Positions 25,935 through 34,556 of a stretch of 64,000 bases of DNA are shown here, one piece after another. Under the pieces are notes generated by a model that had not been told where the DNA came from, searched no databases, and saw nothing but the letters and a program-made list of their open reading frames with translations. The translations under genes were made by a program, and so were the position numbers. Positions within the stretch are counted from its first letter, which is position 1, and the number at the start of each line of letters is the position of its first letter. The stretch is from Streptomyces albireticuli (lineage in GTDB: Bacteria > Actinomycetota > Actinomycetes > Streptomycetales > Streptomycetaceae): NCBI RefSeq assembly GCF_021228125.1, contig NZ_JAJQQS010000021.1, forward strand, positions 62,001-126,000, in the 5' to 3' direction.

Positions 25935-26786
25935 TCAGGCCTGCTCGGCGTCGGCCGCCGGAGCCTCGGCCGGGGCCTCGGCGGGCTTCTCGGCCTCGTC
26001 GTCGGCCTTCTTCTCGCCCTCGAGCAGGTCGCGCTCCCACTCGGCGAGCGGCTCGCCGGCGGCCTTGTCGGCCTTGGCGTCACCGGTGGCGGCACCGGAA
26101 CGGGCGATGAGGCCCTCGGCGACGGCGTCGGCGATCACGCGGGTCAGCAGGGTGACGGAGCGGATCGCGTCGTCGTTGCCCGGGATCTTGTAGTCGACCT
26201 CGTCGGGGTCGCAGTTGGTGTCGAGGATCGCGACGACCGGGATGCGCAGCTTGCGCGCCTCACCGACGGCGATGTGCTCCTTCTTGGTGTCCACGATCCA
26301 GACGGCGCTGGGCACCTTCTGCATCTCGCGGATACCGCCGAGGGTCTTCTCCAGCTTGCTCTTCTCGCGGGAGAGGACGAGCAGCTCCTTCTTGGTGAGA
26401 CCGGAGGCGGCCACATCCTCGAAGTCGATGAGCTCGAGCTCCTTCAGGCGCTGGAGGCGCTTGTAGACGGTCGAGAAGTTGGTGAGCATGCCGCCCAGCC
26501 AGCGCTGGTTGACGTAGGGCATGCCGACGCGCGTCGCCTGCTCGGCGATGGCCTCCTGGGCCTGCTTCTTCGTACCGACGAACATGATGGAGCCACCGTG
26601 CGCGACGGTCTCCTTGACGAACTCGTAGGCGCGGTCGATGTACGACAGCGACTGGAGCAGGTCGATGATGTAGATGCCGTTGCGCTCCGTGAAGATGAAA
26701 CGCTTCATCTTCGGGTTCCAACGACGGGTCTGGTGACCGAAGTGGACGCCGCTCTCCAGCAGCTCCCGCATCGTGACGACGGCCAT
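25935..26786 (-). CDS. rpsB: 30S ribosomal protein S2
   Basis: 283 residues from ATG 26786 (AAGGAG eight bases upstream). Conserved LLESGVHFGHQTRRWNPKM, NGIYIIDL and WLGGMLTNF are present. The acidic tail of about 45 residues (EKKADDEAEKPAEAPAEAP) is typical of Streptomyces S2. Confidence 0.97.
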   Translation of the reverse strand: MAVVTMRELLESGVHFGHQTRRWNPKMKRFIFTERNGIYIIDLLQSLSYIDRAYEFVKETVAHGGSIMFVGTKKQAQEAIAEQATRVGMPYVNQRWLGGMLTNFSTVYKRLQRLKELELIDFEDVAASGLTKKELLVLSREKSKLEKTLGGIREMQKVPSAVWIVDTKKEHIAVGEARKLRIPVVAILDTNCDPDEVDYKIPGNDDAIRSVTLLTRVIADAVAEGLIARSGAATGDAKADKAAGEPLAEWERDLLEGEKKADDEAEKPAEAPAEAPAADAEQA

Positions 26787-27100
26787 GGCCGCGCTCCTTG
26801 AAATACTCGGTTCCACGGCGGCCGGGCGGCCGCCGCTCCTGACGCCCCGACGTGCCCGCCGCGGTAGGTGCCTTTGCGAGGAACCGTTCCGCGGACCGAG
26901 TGACACGGCCACCGGGCTGCCCGAAAGGGACTGACGCGCCGGTAGCGGGGCGTGCGAAGTCGATCCGGTCACCCGGATCGCCATGAGAAGTGTACGGGAC
27001 CGGGGAAGGCCCGGGTGACGGCGTTGTCCACAACCCGCGAGTAGTCCACCGGTCACGGACAAGATCCCCGCGGCTCGGCGGAGTGCGCGACGGTGCTGTC
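26787..27100. promoter_or_regulatory. Divergent leader region, rpsB / M23-like gene
   Basis: The 314 bases hold the rpsB promoter and a leader on one side and the start region of the M23-like gene on the other. I see no coding sequence I trust. A GC-rich inverted repeat (GGCGGCCGGGCGGCCGCC, about 26817-26834) lies in the rpsB leader. Promoter boxes cannot be assigned by eye. Confidence 0.4.
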
Positions 27101-28408
27101 ATGACCTTCGCACCGCTCCTCCCACGCCCCGCCCGAAGAGATCCACGGCGGCCCGCCCGGGCGCCCGGCCGTCTCTTACGAGCGGTCACTCTCCGTGTAT
27201 TACCGCTGGTCATCGCATGCGTCGCATCTGTCACAGGGCTCACGCAGGCCACAGGACTCCCTGCGGTGAGCGCCTCGGCCGCCAGGCTTCCGGTGGAGCC
27301 CGACCGGGCCACGGGCGAGCGTTCCTGGCCGGTGGGCGGGGCCCGCGGGCCCCGGCCGGTGATCGTCCGGGCATGGGACCCGCCACCGGTCCCCTGGGCC
27401 TCGGGACACCGCGGCGTGGATCTCGACGCCCGCGCGGGTCAGCCCGTCAGGGCGGCCGCCCCGGGGACGGTGTCCTTCGCCGGCACGGTCGCCGGGCGCG
27501 GTGTGGTCGCCGTGGAGCTGGCGGGGAGCGGTGAGCCACCGCTGCGCATCACCTACGAGCCGGTGCGGCCGTCGGTACGGAAGGGCGACGCCGTGTCCGC
27601 GGGGACGCCGGTCGGCGGTCTCCAGGCGGGGCTCTCCCACTGTCCGGCGGGGTGTCTGCACTGGGGGCTGCTCCGGGGCGGAACGTACCTCGACCCCTTG
27701 AGCCTGCTGCCACCGTGGATGCTGCGCCGGCCGCCGTCCCGGCTGCTGCCGCTCACCGGCCCGCTGGGGACACCGTCAGGGGCGGCGTCGTGGCCCGGGT
27801 CCTGGCCCGTCTCCTGGCCCGGGTCCTGGAAGGCGCCGTGGGGAGTATCAGCCGCGGACGCCGCGCAAGGCCATGGCGACGGCCGCCTCGGTGATCCGCT
27901 CCGGCTCCTCGGCCGCGCCGAGCTCGATGCGGCGGACGGCGGCGTCCACGACGCCCTGGAGGAGCATGGCCGCCAGCCGGGGCTGGTCGTGGCCGAGGCC
28001 GACGAGGGCCTCGACGACCATGGCGATCAGACCGCCGTGGGCCGCGCGGATCTTCTCGCGGGCGCCCGCGTCCAGTTCGCCGGCGGAGATGGCGACCACG
28101 GCCCGGTGCCGGCGGTCGCCGACGAGCGCGAGCTGCCGTCGCACATACGCCTCGATCTTCGCCTCGGGCGTGTCCTCCCGCTCCATGGCGGCCTCGACCT
28201 CCGCCGCCCAGACGGGGAAGTCGACGGCGCACAGCTCCTCGACCACGGCCGCCCGGGAGCGGAAGTACTCATAGACCGAGGACCGGGCGAGGCCGGTGCG
28301 CTCGGCCAGCGCGGGGAAGGTCAACGCCTCCGTACCGCCTTCGGACAGCAGGGAGCGGGCAGCGTCCAGCAGGGCGTCGCGCTGCATAGTCCGGTGCTCG
28401 GCCACTGA
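27101..28408 (+). CDS. Exported M23 (LytM-like) peptidase domain protein with antisense read-through tail
   Basis: The credible part is about residues 1-250: signal peptide or anchor at 25-60, then an M23 fold with HRGVD (H103, D107) and GCLHWGLLRGG (C185, H187). The usual HxH has become CxH and the upstream Tyr-x-His is TYEP, so it may bind cell wall or regulate an amidase rather than cut. No stop is met near the expected end. The frame stays open through repeated Trp/Pro/Gly/Ser codons and across the opposite-strand TetR gene to 28408. Probably the native stop has been lost or shifted. ATG at 27101 is the start that exposes the signal. Confidence 0.65.
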   Translation: MTFAPLLPRPARRDPRRPARAPGRLLRAVTLRVLPLVIACVASVTGLTQATGLPAVSASAARLPVEPDRATGERSWPVGGARGPRPVIVRAWDPPPVPWASGHRGVDLDARAGQPVRAAAPGTVSFAGTVAGRGVVAVELAGSGEPPLRITYEPVRPSVRKGDAVSAGTPVGGLQAGLSHCPAGCLHWGLLRGGTYLDPLSLLPPWMLRRPPSRLLPLTGPLGTPSGAASWPGSWPVSWPGSWKAPWGVSAADAAQGHGDGRLGDPLRLLGRAELDAADGGVHDALEEHGRQPGLVVAEADEGLDDHGDQTAVGRADLLAGARVQFAGGDGDHGPVPAVADERELPSHIRLDLRLGRVLPLHGGLDLRRPDGEVDGAQLLDHGRPGAEVLIDRGPGEAGALGQRGEGQRLRTAFGQQGAGSVQQGVALHSPVLGH

Positions 28409-28429
28409 GGCCGCTCGAATCCTGGGCAC
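27848..28429 (-). CDS. TetR family transcriptional regulator
   Basis: 193 residues. An N-terminal helix-turn-helix (ALTFPALAERTGLARSSVYEYF) is followed by a helical effector domain. It lies just downstream of whiG on the same strand (60-base gap) and is overlapped on the other strand by the long M23-like frame, codon against codon. Its DNA-binding domain is well conserved, so I regard it as the genuine gene in the overlap. Target unknown. Confidence 0.85.
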   Translation of the reverse strand: MPRIRAASVAEHRTMQRDALLDAARSLLSEGGTEALTFPALAERTGLARSSVYEYFRSRAAVVEELCAVDFPVWAAEVEAAMEREDTPEAKIEAYVRRQLALVGDRRHRAVVAISAGELDAGAREKIRAAHGGLIAMVVEALVGLGHDQPRLAAMLLQGVVDAAVRRIELGAAEEPERITEAAVAMALRGVRG

Positions 28430-28489
28430 GGCTCCACTTTACGGATATCCCCTGGCCGGGACGACGCTGGTGGGAGGTTTCTCTCGCCG

Positions 28490-29326
28490 TCAGCGCCCGA
28501 TGTCCGCGAGCTTCGCCCTCAGCTGAAGCACGGACTTGGTGTGGATCTGGCTGACCCGGCTCTCCGTGACGCCGAGCACATGACCGATCTCGGCGAGCGT
28601 GAGGCCCTCGTAGTAGTAGAGGGTGACCACGGTCTTCTCCCGCTCGGGGAGGGTATTGATGGCGCGGGCGAGCAGCCTGCGCAGCTCGCGGTCCTCGGCG
28701 ACCTCCACCGGGTCGTCCGCGGCGGTGTCCTCCAGGGTGTCCATCAGGCTCAGCCGCTCGCCGCCGTCCACGCCGACGTGCAGCAGATCCTCCAGGGCCA
28801 CCACGTTGGCCAGCGACAACTGGCTGAAGACGGCGTGCAGTTCCTCGACGGCGATGCCCATCTCGGCCGCCACCTCGGTCTCGGAGGGCGTGCGCCGCAG
28901 CGCCGCCTCCAAGGTGGCGTAGGCGCGCTCGACGGCCCGGGCCTTCTGGCGGACCGAACGCGGGATCCAGTCCAGCGCCCGCAGCTCGTCGATCATCGCC
29001 CCGCGGATACGGGTGATGGCGTAGGTCTCGAACTTGATCTCCCGCGCGGGGTCGAACTTCTCGATGGCGTCGATGAGTCCGAAGACCCCGGAGGACACGA
29101 AGTCCGCCTGCTCGACATTGGGCGGCAGGCCGACGCTGACCCGGCCCGCCACGTACTTCACGAGCGGCGAGTAGTGGAGGATCAGCTGCTCCCGCAGCCG
29201 CTCGTCGCCCGAAGCCTTGTACGACCGCCACAGCTCATCGAGGGTCGAGGGAGCGGGAGGGCGCACGGGGCCGCGCGCCGCGGGTGGCGCCGCCGCGCGA
29301 TCGGACCCGGAGGTGTGCTGGGGCAT
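28490..29326 (-). CDS. whiG: RNA polymerase sigma factor WhiG (FliA type)
   Basis: 278 residues. Region 2 (LILHYSPLVKYVAGRVSVG, VEQADFVSSGVFGLIDAIEK, FETYAITRIRGAMIDELRAL) and region 4 (YYYEGLTLAEIGHVLGVTES) are intact, in the pattern of the sporulation sigma factor WhiG. It starts differentiation of aerial hyphae into spores and drives whiH and whiI. In Streptomyces it is held by an anti-sigma factor and c-di-GMP. It lies between the TetR gene and dprA. Confidence 0.95.
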   Translation of the reverse strand: MPQHTSGSDRAAAPPAARGPVRPPAPSTLDELWRSYKASGDERLREQLILHYSPLVKYVAGRVSVGLPPNVEQADFVSSGVFGLIDAIEKFDPAREIKFETYAITRIRGAMIDELRALDWIPRSVRQKARAVERAYATLEAALRRTPSETEVAAEMGIAVEELHAVFSQLSLANVVALEDLLHVGVDGGERLSLMDTLEDTAADDPVEVAEDRELRRLLARAINTLPEREKTVVTLYYYEGLTLAEIGHVLGVTESRVSQIHTKSVLQLRAKLADIGR

Positions 29327-29567
29327 TCGTCGTCTTGAGCCGTTCTGCTGTGACGTGAAGGGAGGGGTACGAATGGCTGGATTCCCGTGAGCGTAGCGTG
29401 ACTATGGCGCTGCGGTGCGCGAGGAGGGCCCCTTCGGTTGATATGCAGATACGTTCCACTGTCCGTGCCCCCGGTGTACGGCGGCCAGGGGGTTCGCTGA
29501 CCGTGCCGGGCCCGCCGTATCGGTTCCCACGGTCGTCCTCTTAACCCTTTCACCCGATCGCCCCAGG

Positions 29568-30746
29568 TCAAGAACCGCCTCGCCGCGTGGTGGGGCGCCG
29601 TCCGAGGGGCTTGGGGGTGCCGAATGTTGACGGCGGTCCGGCCAACTTCCATTGATCACCTCGGCGTTCGACGAAGCCCAGGGCCTGGAGTTCGTAGAGG
29701 CCGCCGAGGGTGCGATCCCTGCTCAGACCGGCGTTCCGGGCGATGAGGGCGGGGTCGCCACCGGGTCCCCCGGGGACCGCTTCGAGGACGGTGGCCGCCG
29801 CGGGCGGCAGCAGGTCGCGTGCCACGACGGGGCCTCGCCGCTCGGGGGCGAGCTCGCCCACACCGCCGACGAGCTCCACGATCTCGTCGGCGTCGGTCAC
29901 CAGATGGGCCTCCTCGCGCAGCAATTCATGGACCCCCGCCGAGAGCCCCGAGGTGACCGGCCCGGGGATGCCCATCGTCTGCCGCCCCAGCCGCCGGGCG
30001 CACCGCGCCGTGACCAGCGATCCGCTGCGGTACTGGGCCTCGACGACCACCGTTCCCCTGGTCAGGGCGGCGATGACGCGGTTGCGGAGGATGAAACGGC
30101 TGCGGGTGGGGTGGCCGCCGGGTGGCAACTCCGCGAGCACCAGACCCTGTTCCGTGATGCGGTCGATCAACTCGGCGTGTCCGCGTGGGTAGGGCACGTC
30201 CACCCCCGAGGCCAGCACGGCCACGGTGGCCCCGCCGGCGGCGAGGGCTCCTCTGTGCGCCGCCCCGTCGACCCCGAAGGCGGCGCCGGAGACCACCACC
30301 CAGCCGCGCTCGGCGAGGCCGGCGCCGAGGGTGGCCGCCACGTGCGAGCCGTAGTCGGTGCAGGCCCGGGCACCGACCACGGCGACCGAACGCAGGGCCC
30401 AGAGCCTGAGGTCGGCGATGCCGCGCACCCAGAGGCCGAGGGGGCGGGCGTCGCCGAGGTCGTCGAGCTGCCGGGGCCACTCGGGGTCACCGGGGACGAG
30501 GAAGCGGCCGCCCAGCCGGGCGACGGCGTCGAGGTCGCCGTGGGGGTTGAGCGCGGCGGCCCTCGCCCGGCACCCCGCGAGCCGCTCCTCCCCCGCGCCC
30601 GGCGGCGCGGGCCCGGACCCAGCCAGCCCCCGCGCCAGTGCCTCGGGCCCCATCTCGCGCAGCCACCGCCCGACCCGCTCGTCCCCCGGCTCGGTCAGCC
30701 GCGTGAGCGCGGCCCGCGCCAGGCGGTCCGGGGCGGGGGCGGTCAC
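29568..30746 (-). CDS. dprA: DNA processing protein DprA
   Basis: 392 residues. Rossmann-like core: VAVVGARACTDYGSHVAATL, GVDGAAHRGALAAGGATVAV, RSRFILRNRVIAALT and SGSLVTARCARRLGRQ. A C-terminal winged helix (LIARNAGLSRDRTLGGLYEL) follows. It protects incoming single-stranded DNA and loads RecA. GTG at 30746 has GGAGGGG upstream. Last gene of yraN-comM-dprA. Confidence 0.93.
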   Translation of the reverse strand: MTAPAPDRLARAALTRLTEPGDERVGRWLREMGPEALARGLAGSGPAPPGAGEERLAGCRARAAALNPHGDLDAVARLGGRFLVPGDPEWPRQLDDLGDARPLGLWVRGIADLRLWALRSVAVVGARACTDYGSHVAATLGAGLAERGWVVVSGAAFGVDGAAHRGALAAGGATVAVLASGVDVPYPRGHAELIDRITEQGLVLAELPPGGHPTRSRFILRNRVIAALTRGTVVVEAQYRSGSLVTARCARRLGRQTMGIPGPVTSGLSAGVHELLREEAHLVTDADEIVELVGGVGELAPERRGPVVARDLLPPAAATVLEAVPGGPGGDPALIARNAGLSRDRTLGGLYELQALGFVERRGDQWKLAGPPSTFGTPKPLGRRPTTRRGGS

Positions 30747-30801
30747 GACGGCCCCTCCGCCCGCGCCGTGCCCCGGCTCCCGCGCCCGTCCGCGACGGTC
30801 A

Positions 30802-32427
30802 TCAGCGCGCCCCCGCCTCGGCCGGCACACCGCGGCTGACACCGGTGCGCAATTGCAGGGCCTGTGCCACGTCGTCCGCGTCCGGCCGGGGGTGCCCGGC
30901 CAGGTCGGCCACGGTCCAGGCGACCCGGAGCACGCGGTCGAGCCCACGGGCGGTCAGCAGGCCGCACTCCATGTCGCGCTCCGCCTCCGCGAGCGCTCCG
31001 GGCAGCGGGTGCCACCGGGTCCGCAGCTCATGGCCGGGCACCTCGGCGTTGGTCTTCCAGGGCGTGGCGCCGAGTCGGGCCGCCGCCCGCTCCCGTGCCT
31101 CGCGCACCCGCGCGGCGACCGTCGCGGTGTCCTCCACCGCGCCGTCCCGGCCGGTGAGTTCGGCACGGGTGACGGCCTCGACGCGGACCCGCAGGTCGAC
31201 CCGGTCCAGCAGGGGCCCCGAGAGCCTTCCCTGATAGCGGCGGACGGCCGCCGGAGGGCAGTCGCACCCCTCCCCGAACTGTGAGTGGCGGCCGCAAGGG
31301 CAGGGATTCGCCGCGAGCATCAGCAGGAAGCGGGCGGGCATCCGCATCATCCCGGCGGAGCGGGCCACCACGACGCTGCCGGACTCCAGCGGCTGCCGCA
31401 GGGCGTCCAGCGCCCGCCCGCTGAATTCGGGCGCTTCGTCCAGAAAAAGTACGCCTCGATGAGCCAGGGACACCGCGCCGGGCCTCGGCTGGCCGTTCCC
31501 CCCGCCCACCAGGGAGGCCATCGTCGCCGAGTGGTGGGGCGCGCAGTACGGCGGGGCGTCCACCAGCGGCTTGCCGGGTGGCAGGACTCCCGCGACGGAG
31601 TGCACCGCCGTGACCTCCAGGGCCTCCTGCCGTGTCAGCGGCGGCAGCAGGCCGGGCAGCCGCTCCGCCAGCAGGGTCTTGCCCGCTCCGGGCGGGCCCT
31701 TGAGATAGAGGTGATGGCCGCCCGCGGCCGCGATCTCCAGGGCCTTGCGGGCCTGCCGCTGGCCCGCGACCTCCGCCAGATCGGGCACCCGGGAGGCGCC
31801 GTCCGCGCCGCAGAGGATGCCCGCGCCCAGGCCCAGCCCGGGCACCGACAACCCCGCCAGCATCGGGTCCGGCCGCCCCTCCTGAGGCGGGTCCTCCTCC
31901 TCTTCGGGGACCGGTTCATCGGTCAGGACGGCGATGAGCTGACGCAGGCTGCGCACGCCGAGGACCGAGACACCGGGGACGAGAGCGGCCTCCGCCGCCG
32001 TGCGCTCGGGGACGACGACCTGGCGGTACCCCGCGTCGGCGGCGGCCAGGACGGCGGGGAGGACCCCTCGGACGGGGCGGACCCGGCCGTCGAGACCCAG
32101 CTCGCCGATCATCATCAGGTCGGCGATCTCGCGCGGGTCGACGCGCTCGGCGGCGGCGAGCACCGCGCAGGCCACCGCCAGGTCGAAGCCGCTGCCGCCC
32201 TTGGGGACGGAGGCCGGACTCAGACCCACCGTCAGCTTCTTCTGGGGCCACTCGGCCCCGGAGTTCACCACCGCCGCGCGGACCCGGTCACGGCTCTCCG
32301 AGAGGCTTTTGTCGGGGAGGCCGACCAGGGTGAAGGCCGCGACGCCCGGCTCCAGATCGGCCTGGACCTCCACGACCACGCCCTCGACGCCGACCAGGGC
32401 CACCGAGCACGTACGGGCGAAGCCCAT
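30802..32427 (-). CDS. comM: ComM/YifB family AAA+ ATPase (Mg-chelatase-like)
   Basis: 541 residues. An N-terminal Lon-like domain (GFARTCSVALVGVEGVVVEV) precedes the AAA+ core: Walker A GPPGAGKTLLAERLPG, Walker B GVLFLDEAPEF, and the Mg-chelatase cysteine region NPCPCGRHSQFGEGCDCPP. It is a helicase that drives branch migration of incoming DNA in transformable bacteria. ATG at 32427 overlaps the yraN stop (TGATG). Confidence 0.95.
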   Translation of the reverse strand: MGFARTCSVALVGVEGVVVEVQADLEPGVAAFTLVGLPDKSLSESRDRVRAAVVNSGAEWPQKKLTVGLSPASVPKGGSGFDLAVACAVLAAAERVDPREIADLMMIGELGLDGRVRPVRGVLPAVLAAADAGYRQVVVPERTAAEAALVPGVSVLGVRSLRQLIAVLTDEPVPEEEEDPPQEGRPDPMLAGLSVPGLGLGAGILCGADGASRVPDLAEVAGQRQARKALEIAAAGGHHLYLKGPPGAGKTLLAERLPGLLPPLTRQEALEVTAVHSVAGVLPPGKPLVDAPPYCAPHHSATMASLVGGGNGQPRPGAVSLAHRGVLFLDEAPEFSGRALDALRQPLESGSVVVARSAGMMRMPARFLLMLAANPCPCGRHSQFGEGCDCPPAAVRRYQGRLSGPLLDRVDLRVRVEAVTRAELTGRDGAVEDTATVAARVREARERAAARLGATPWKTNAEVPGHELRTRWHPLPGALAEAERDMECGLLTARGLDRVLRVAWTVADLAGHPRPDADDVAQALQLRTGVSRGVPAEAGAR

Positions 32428-32786
32428 CAGGCCACCCCCTTGACGTGCTCGACGGCGGGAGCGCCCCGGTCGGGGACGACCACACCCACCACGTCGATGC
32501 GGACCCCGCCCGGCGGCGGGCCGCCGTTCCGCTCCAGCCAGCGCTCGGCCAGCAGCCGCAGCCGGTCGGCCTTGGCCGGGGTGACGGCCGCCATAGGGTG
32601 TTCGTACGCACCGGAGCGGCGGGTCTTGACCTCGCACACGACCAGGGTGTCCGCGTCGAGGGCGACCAGATCGATCTCGCCCTCCCGGCACCGCCAGTTC
32701 CGCTCCAGGATGACGATCCCGGACTCGGCGAGCAGCCGGGCGGCCAGTTTCTCGCCGTAGCGACCGAGGGCTCCTCGGGCGTTCAT
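32427..32786 (-). CDS. YraN/UPF0102 nuclease-like protein
   Basis: 119 residues with the endonuclease-like core GEIDLVALDADTLVVCEVKTR (Asp and Glu-x-Lys of a PD-(D/E)xK fold). GGAGGTG lies seven bases ahead of ATG 32786, so I reject the upstream in-frame ATG. Its coupling to comM and dprA suggests a DNA uptake or repair role, still undefined in the family. Confidence 0.93.
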   Translation of the reverse strand: MNARGALGRYGEKLAARLLAESGIVILERNWRCREGEIDLVALDADTLVVCEVKTRRSGAYEHPMAAVTPAKADRLRLLAERWLERNGGPPPGGVRIDVVGVVVPDRGAPAVEHVKGVA

Positions 32787-32868
32787 CGGCACCACCTCCG
32801 GCACCGACTCTGCCGCCACCGCCCCGATCTATTGGATCTTGGTGGACAACCCGGCGGTTGTGGACAAC

Positions 32869-33177
32869 TCAGCCACCCGGAAGGTCGAGGTCGCTCTTGT
32901 TGAGCTCCTCGATGTTCACGTCCTTGAAGGTGAGCACCCGCACCTGCTTCACGAAGCGGGCCGGCCGGTACATGTCCCACACCCAGGCGTCGGCCATCGA
33001 GACCTCGAAGAAGACCTCACCCTGCACCGAGTGCACCTGCATCTCGTAGTCGTTGGTGAGGTAGAAGCGCCGCTCGGTCTCGATCACGTATTTGAACAGT
33101 CCGACGACGTCGCGGTACTCCCGGTAGAGCTTCAGCTCCATCTCGGTCTCGTACTTCTCGAGGTCCTCGGCGCTCAT
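32869..33177 (-). CDS. DUF2469 protein
   Basis: 102 residues, highly charged: MSAEDLEKYETEMELKLYRE then WVWDMYRPARFVKQVRVLTF. This actinobacterial family sits next to yraN in most genomes and has no known function. No membrane segment. Confidence 0.93.
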   Translation of the reverse strand: MSAEDLEKYETEMELKLYREYRDVVGLFKYVIETERRFYLTNDYEMQVHSVQGEVFFEVSMADAWVWDMYRPARFVKQVRVLTFKDVNIEELNKSDLDLPGG

Positions 33178-33216
33178 GGCATGTTCCCCTTCAGCCGTGC
33201 GTCCCCCTATTGTGCG

Positions 33217-33708
33217 TCAGGCGCGCTCCGTCTCCAGAAGCACCGGCGTACGCGGGGGCCCCTCGTCGAGCAGCGTACGCAGCAGCCCGGCGAGCTTGGT
33301 CGGATACACCGTCTCACGGGTCGCGAGAAGTTCCTCGCACGTCCACCAGCGCAGGCCCGTGACACTGCGCCGCTCCAGTTCCGTCTCCCCGCCGGTCCAC
33401 ACGGCCGGCTGCCGGGTGCGCGCCAGGTAGTAGCACTCGTCCTGGTCCCAGTGGCGGCCGTCGAACGGGAAGGAACAGGCGCGCCGCCACAGCAGCGGAC
33501 CCAGTTCGATCTCCGTGACGCCCGTCTCCTCGGCCAGCTCCCGACGGGCCGCCTGCTCCCAGCTCTCACCTGCCTCCAGGCCGCCGCCCGGGGTGAACCA
33601 CCAGGTGTTCGAGGGATCCTCCGGCTCGAAGCCGTGCATCAGCAGGACGCGGTCGTCGGGGTCGAGGAGGACGACCCGCGAGGCCTTGCGAGGACTCTCA
33701 TCGCACAC
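33217..33708 (-). CDS. NUDIX hydrolase
   Basis: 163 residues with a complete Nudix box at about 43-65 (GGLEAGESWEQAARRELAEE then TG), which binds the Mg ion and cuts nucleoside diphosphate-X compounds. The substrate is unknown. ATG 33708 overlaps the end of the last signal peptidase gene by 11 bases. Confidence 0.93.
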   Translation of the reverse strand: MCDESPRKASRVVLLDPDDRVLLMHGFEPEDPSNTWWFTPGGGLEAGESWEQAARRELAEETGVTEIELGPLLWRRACSFPFDGRHWDQDECYYLARTRQPAVWTGGETELERRSVTGLRWWTCEELLATRETVYPTKLAGLLRTLLDEGPPRTPVLLETERA

Positions 33709-34471
33709 GTTCCGCGGTCCCTTCCTTCCTTTTCCCGCCGCTCCCCCCGGTCGCGCGCCGGGGCCCTAGGCGGGTCGCGACCGGTCCGTACGCCGCGCCG
33801 CCCAGGATGAGCACCGCGCCGCCGGCGACCGCGGCCAGCACCAGCGGCAGCGGTCCCGGCCGGGACGTACCGCCCGGCAGGGCGGCGAACGACTCCGGCC
33901 TGTCCATCATGCCCCAGCCGTCCATCGGCCAGGCCGTGGCGTCCACCCGCCCCTTGACGGCCTCGCGCGGCACCGAGCCGTGGGAGGCGTCGGTCAGGCG
34001 GGAGCGGGAGTCGACCGAGGTCATGCGGTGGTCGCCGATGAGGAAGAGCTGCCCCTCGGGCACCTCGGCGGAGAACTCGGTGGGCGAGGCCGGGCCACCG
34101 CCCGGCAGATACGGTTCCTCGACCGGCTTCCCGCCGATCGTCAGCCGCCCCCGGTCGTCACAGCACCGGACGCTGTCGCCACCCACGCCCACCACGCGCT
34201 TGATCATGGGCGCGTCGCCCCATGCCTTGTCCTTGAAGACGACGATGTCGCCCCGCCGCACCTCGTCGCCGCCGACGCGCTCGGCGAGCACCCGCGCGCC
34301 CTGCCCGATGGTCGGCGTCATCGAGTCGGTGGGAACGGTGTACGGCTGGTACAGCAGCGCCCCCCAGACGAATCCCCCCAGGAAGAGCACACAGCCGACG
34401 GCCACGGCCAGCCCGGACAGCACCCTGCCCGCGCGGCCGTGACCGTCGCCCGTACGTCCCGCTCCGCTCAT
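33698..34471 (-). CDS. Type I signal peptidase (fourth of four)
   Basis: 257 residues, with an N-terminal anchor (RVLSGLAVAVGCVLFLGGFVW), catalytic Ser50 in VPTDSM, general base Lys91 in MIKRVVGVGGD, the GDHR block, and a second membrane helix at the C-terminus (LPLVLAAVAGGAVLILGG). It releases signal peptides outside the membrane. ATG 34471 follows GGGAGCTGGGGG. Equivalent by position to SipZ. Confidence 0.92.
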   Translation of the reverse strand: MSGAGRTGDGHGRAGRVLSGLAVAVGCVLFLGGFVWGALLYQPYTVPTDSMTPTIGQGARVLAERVGGDEVRRGDIVVFKDKAWGDAPMIKRVVGVGGDSVRCCDDRGRLTIGGKPVEEPYLPGGGPASPTEFSAEVPEGQLFLIGDHRMTSVDSRSRLTDASHGSVPREAVKGRVDATAWPMDGWGMMDRPESFAALPGGTSRPGPLPLVLAAVAGGAVLILGGAAYGPVATRLGPRRATGGSGGKRKEGTAERVR

Positions 34472-34556
34472 CCCCCAGCTCCCGCCCGCCTCGAAAAGAC
34501 CGGATCCCCCGCCCGAGGGCGGGGGATCGCACACTACCGGGCGGTACGGACGCCGG

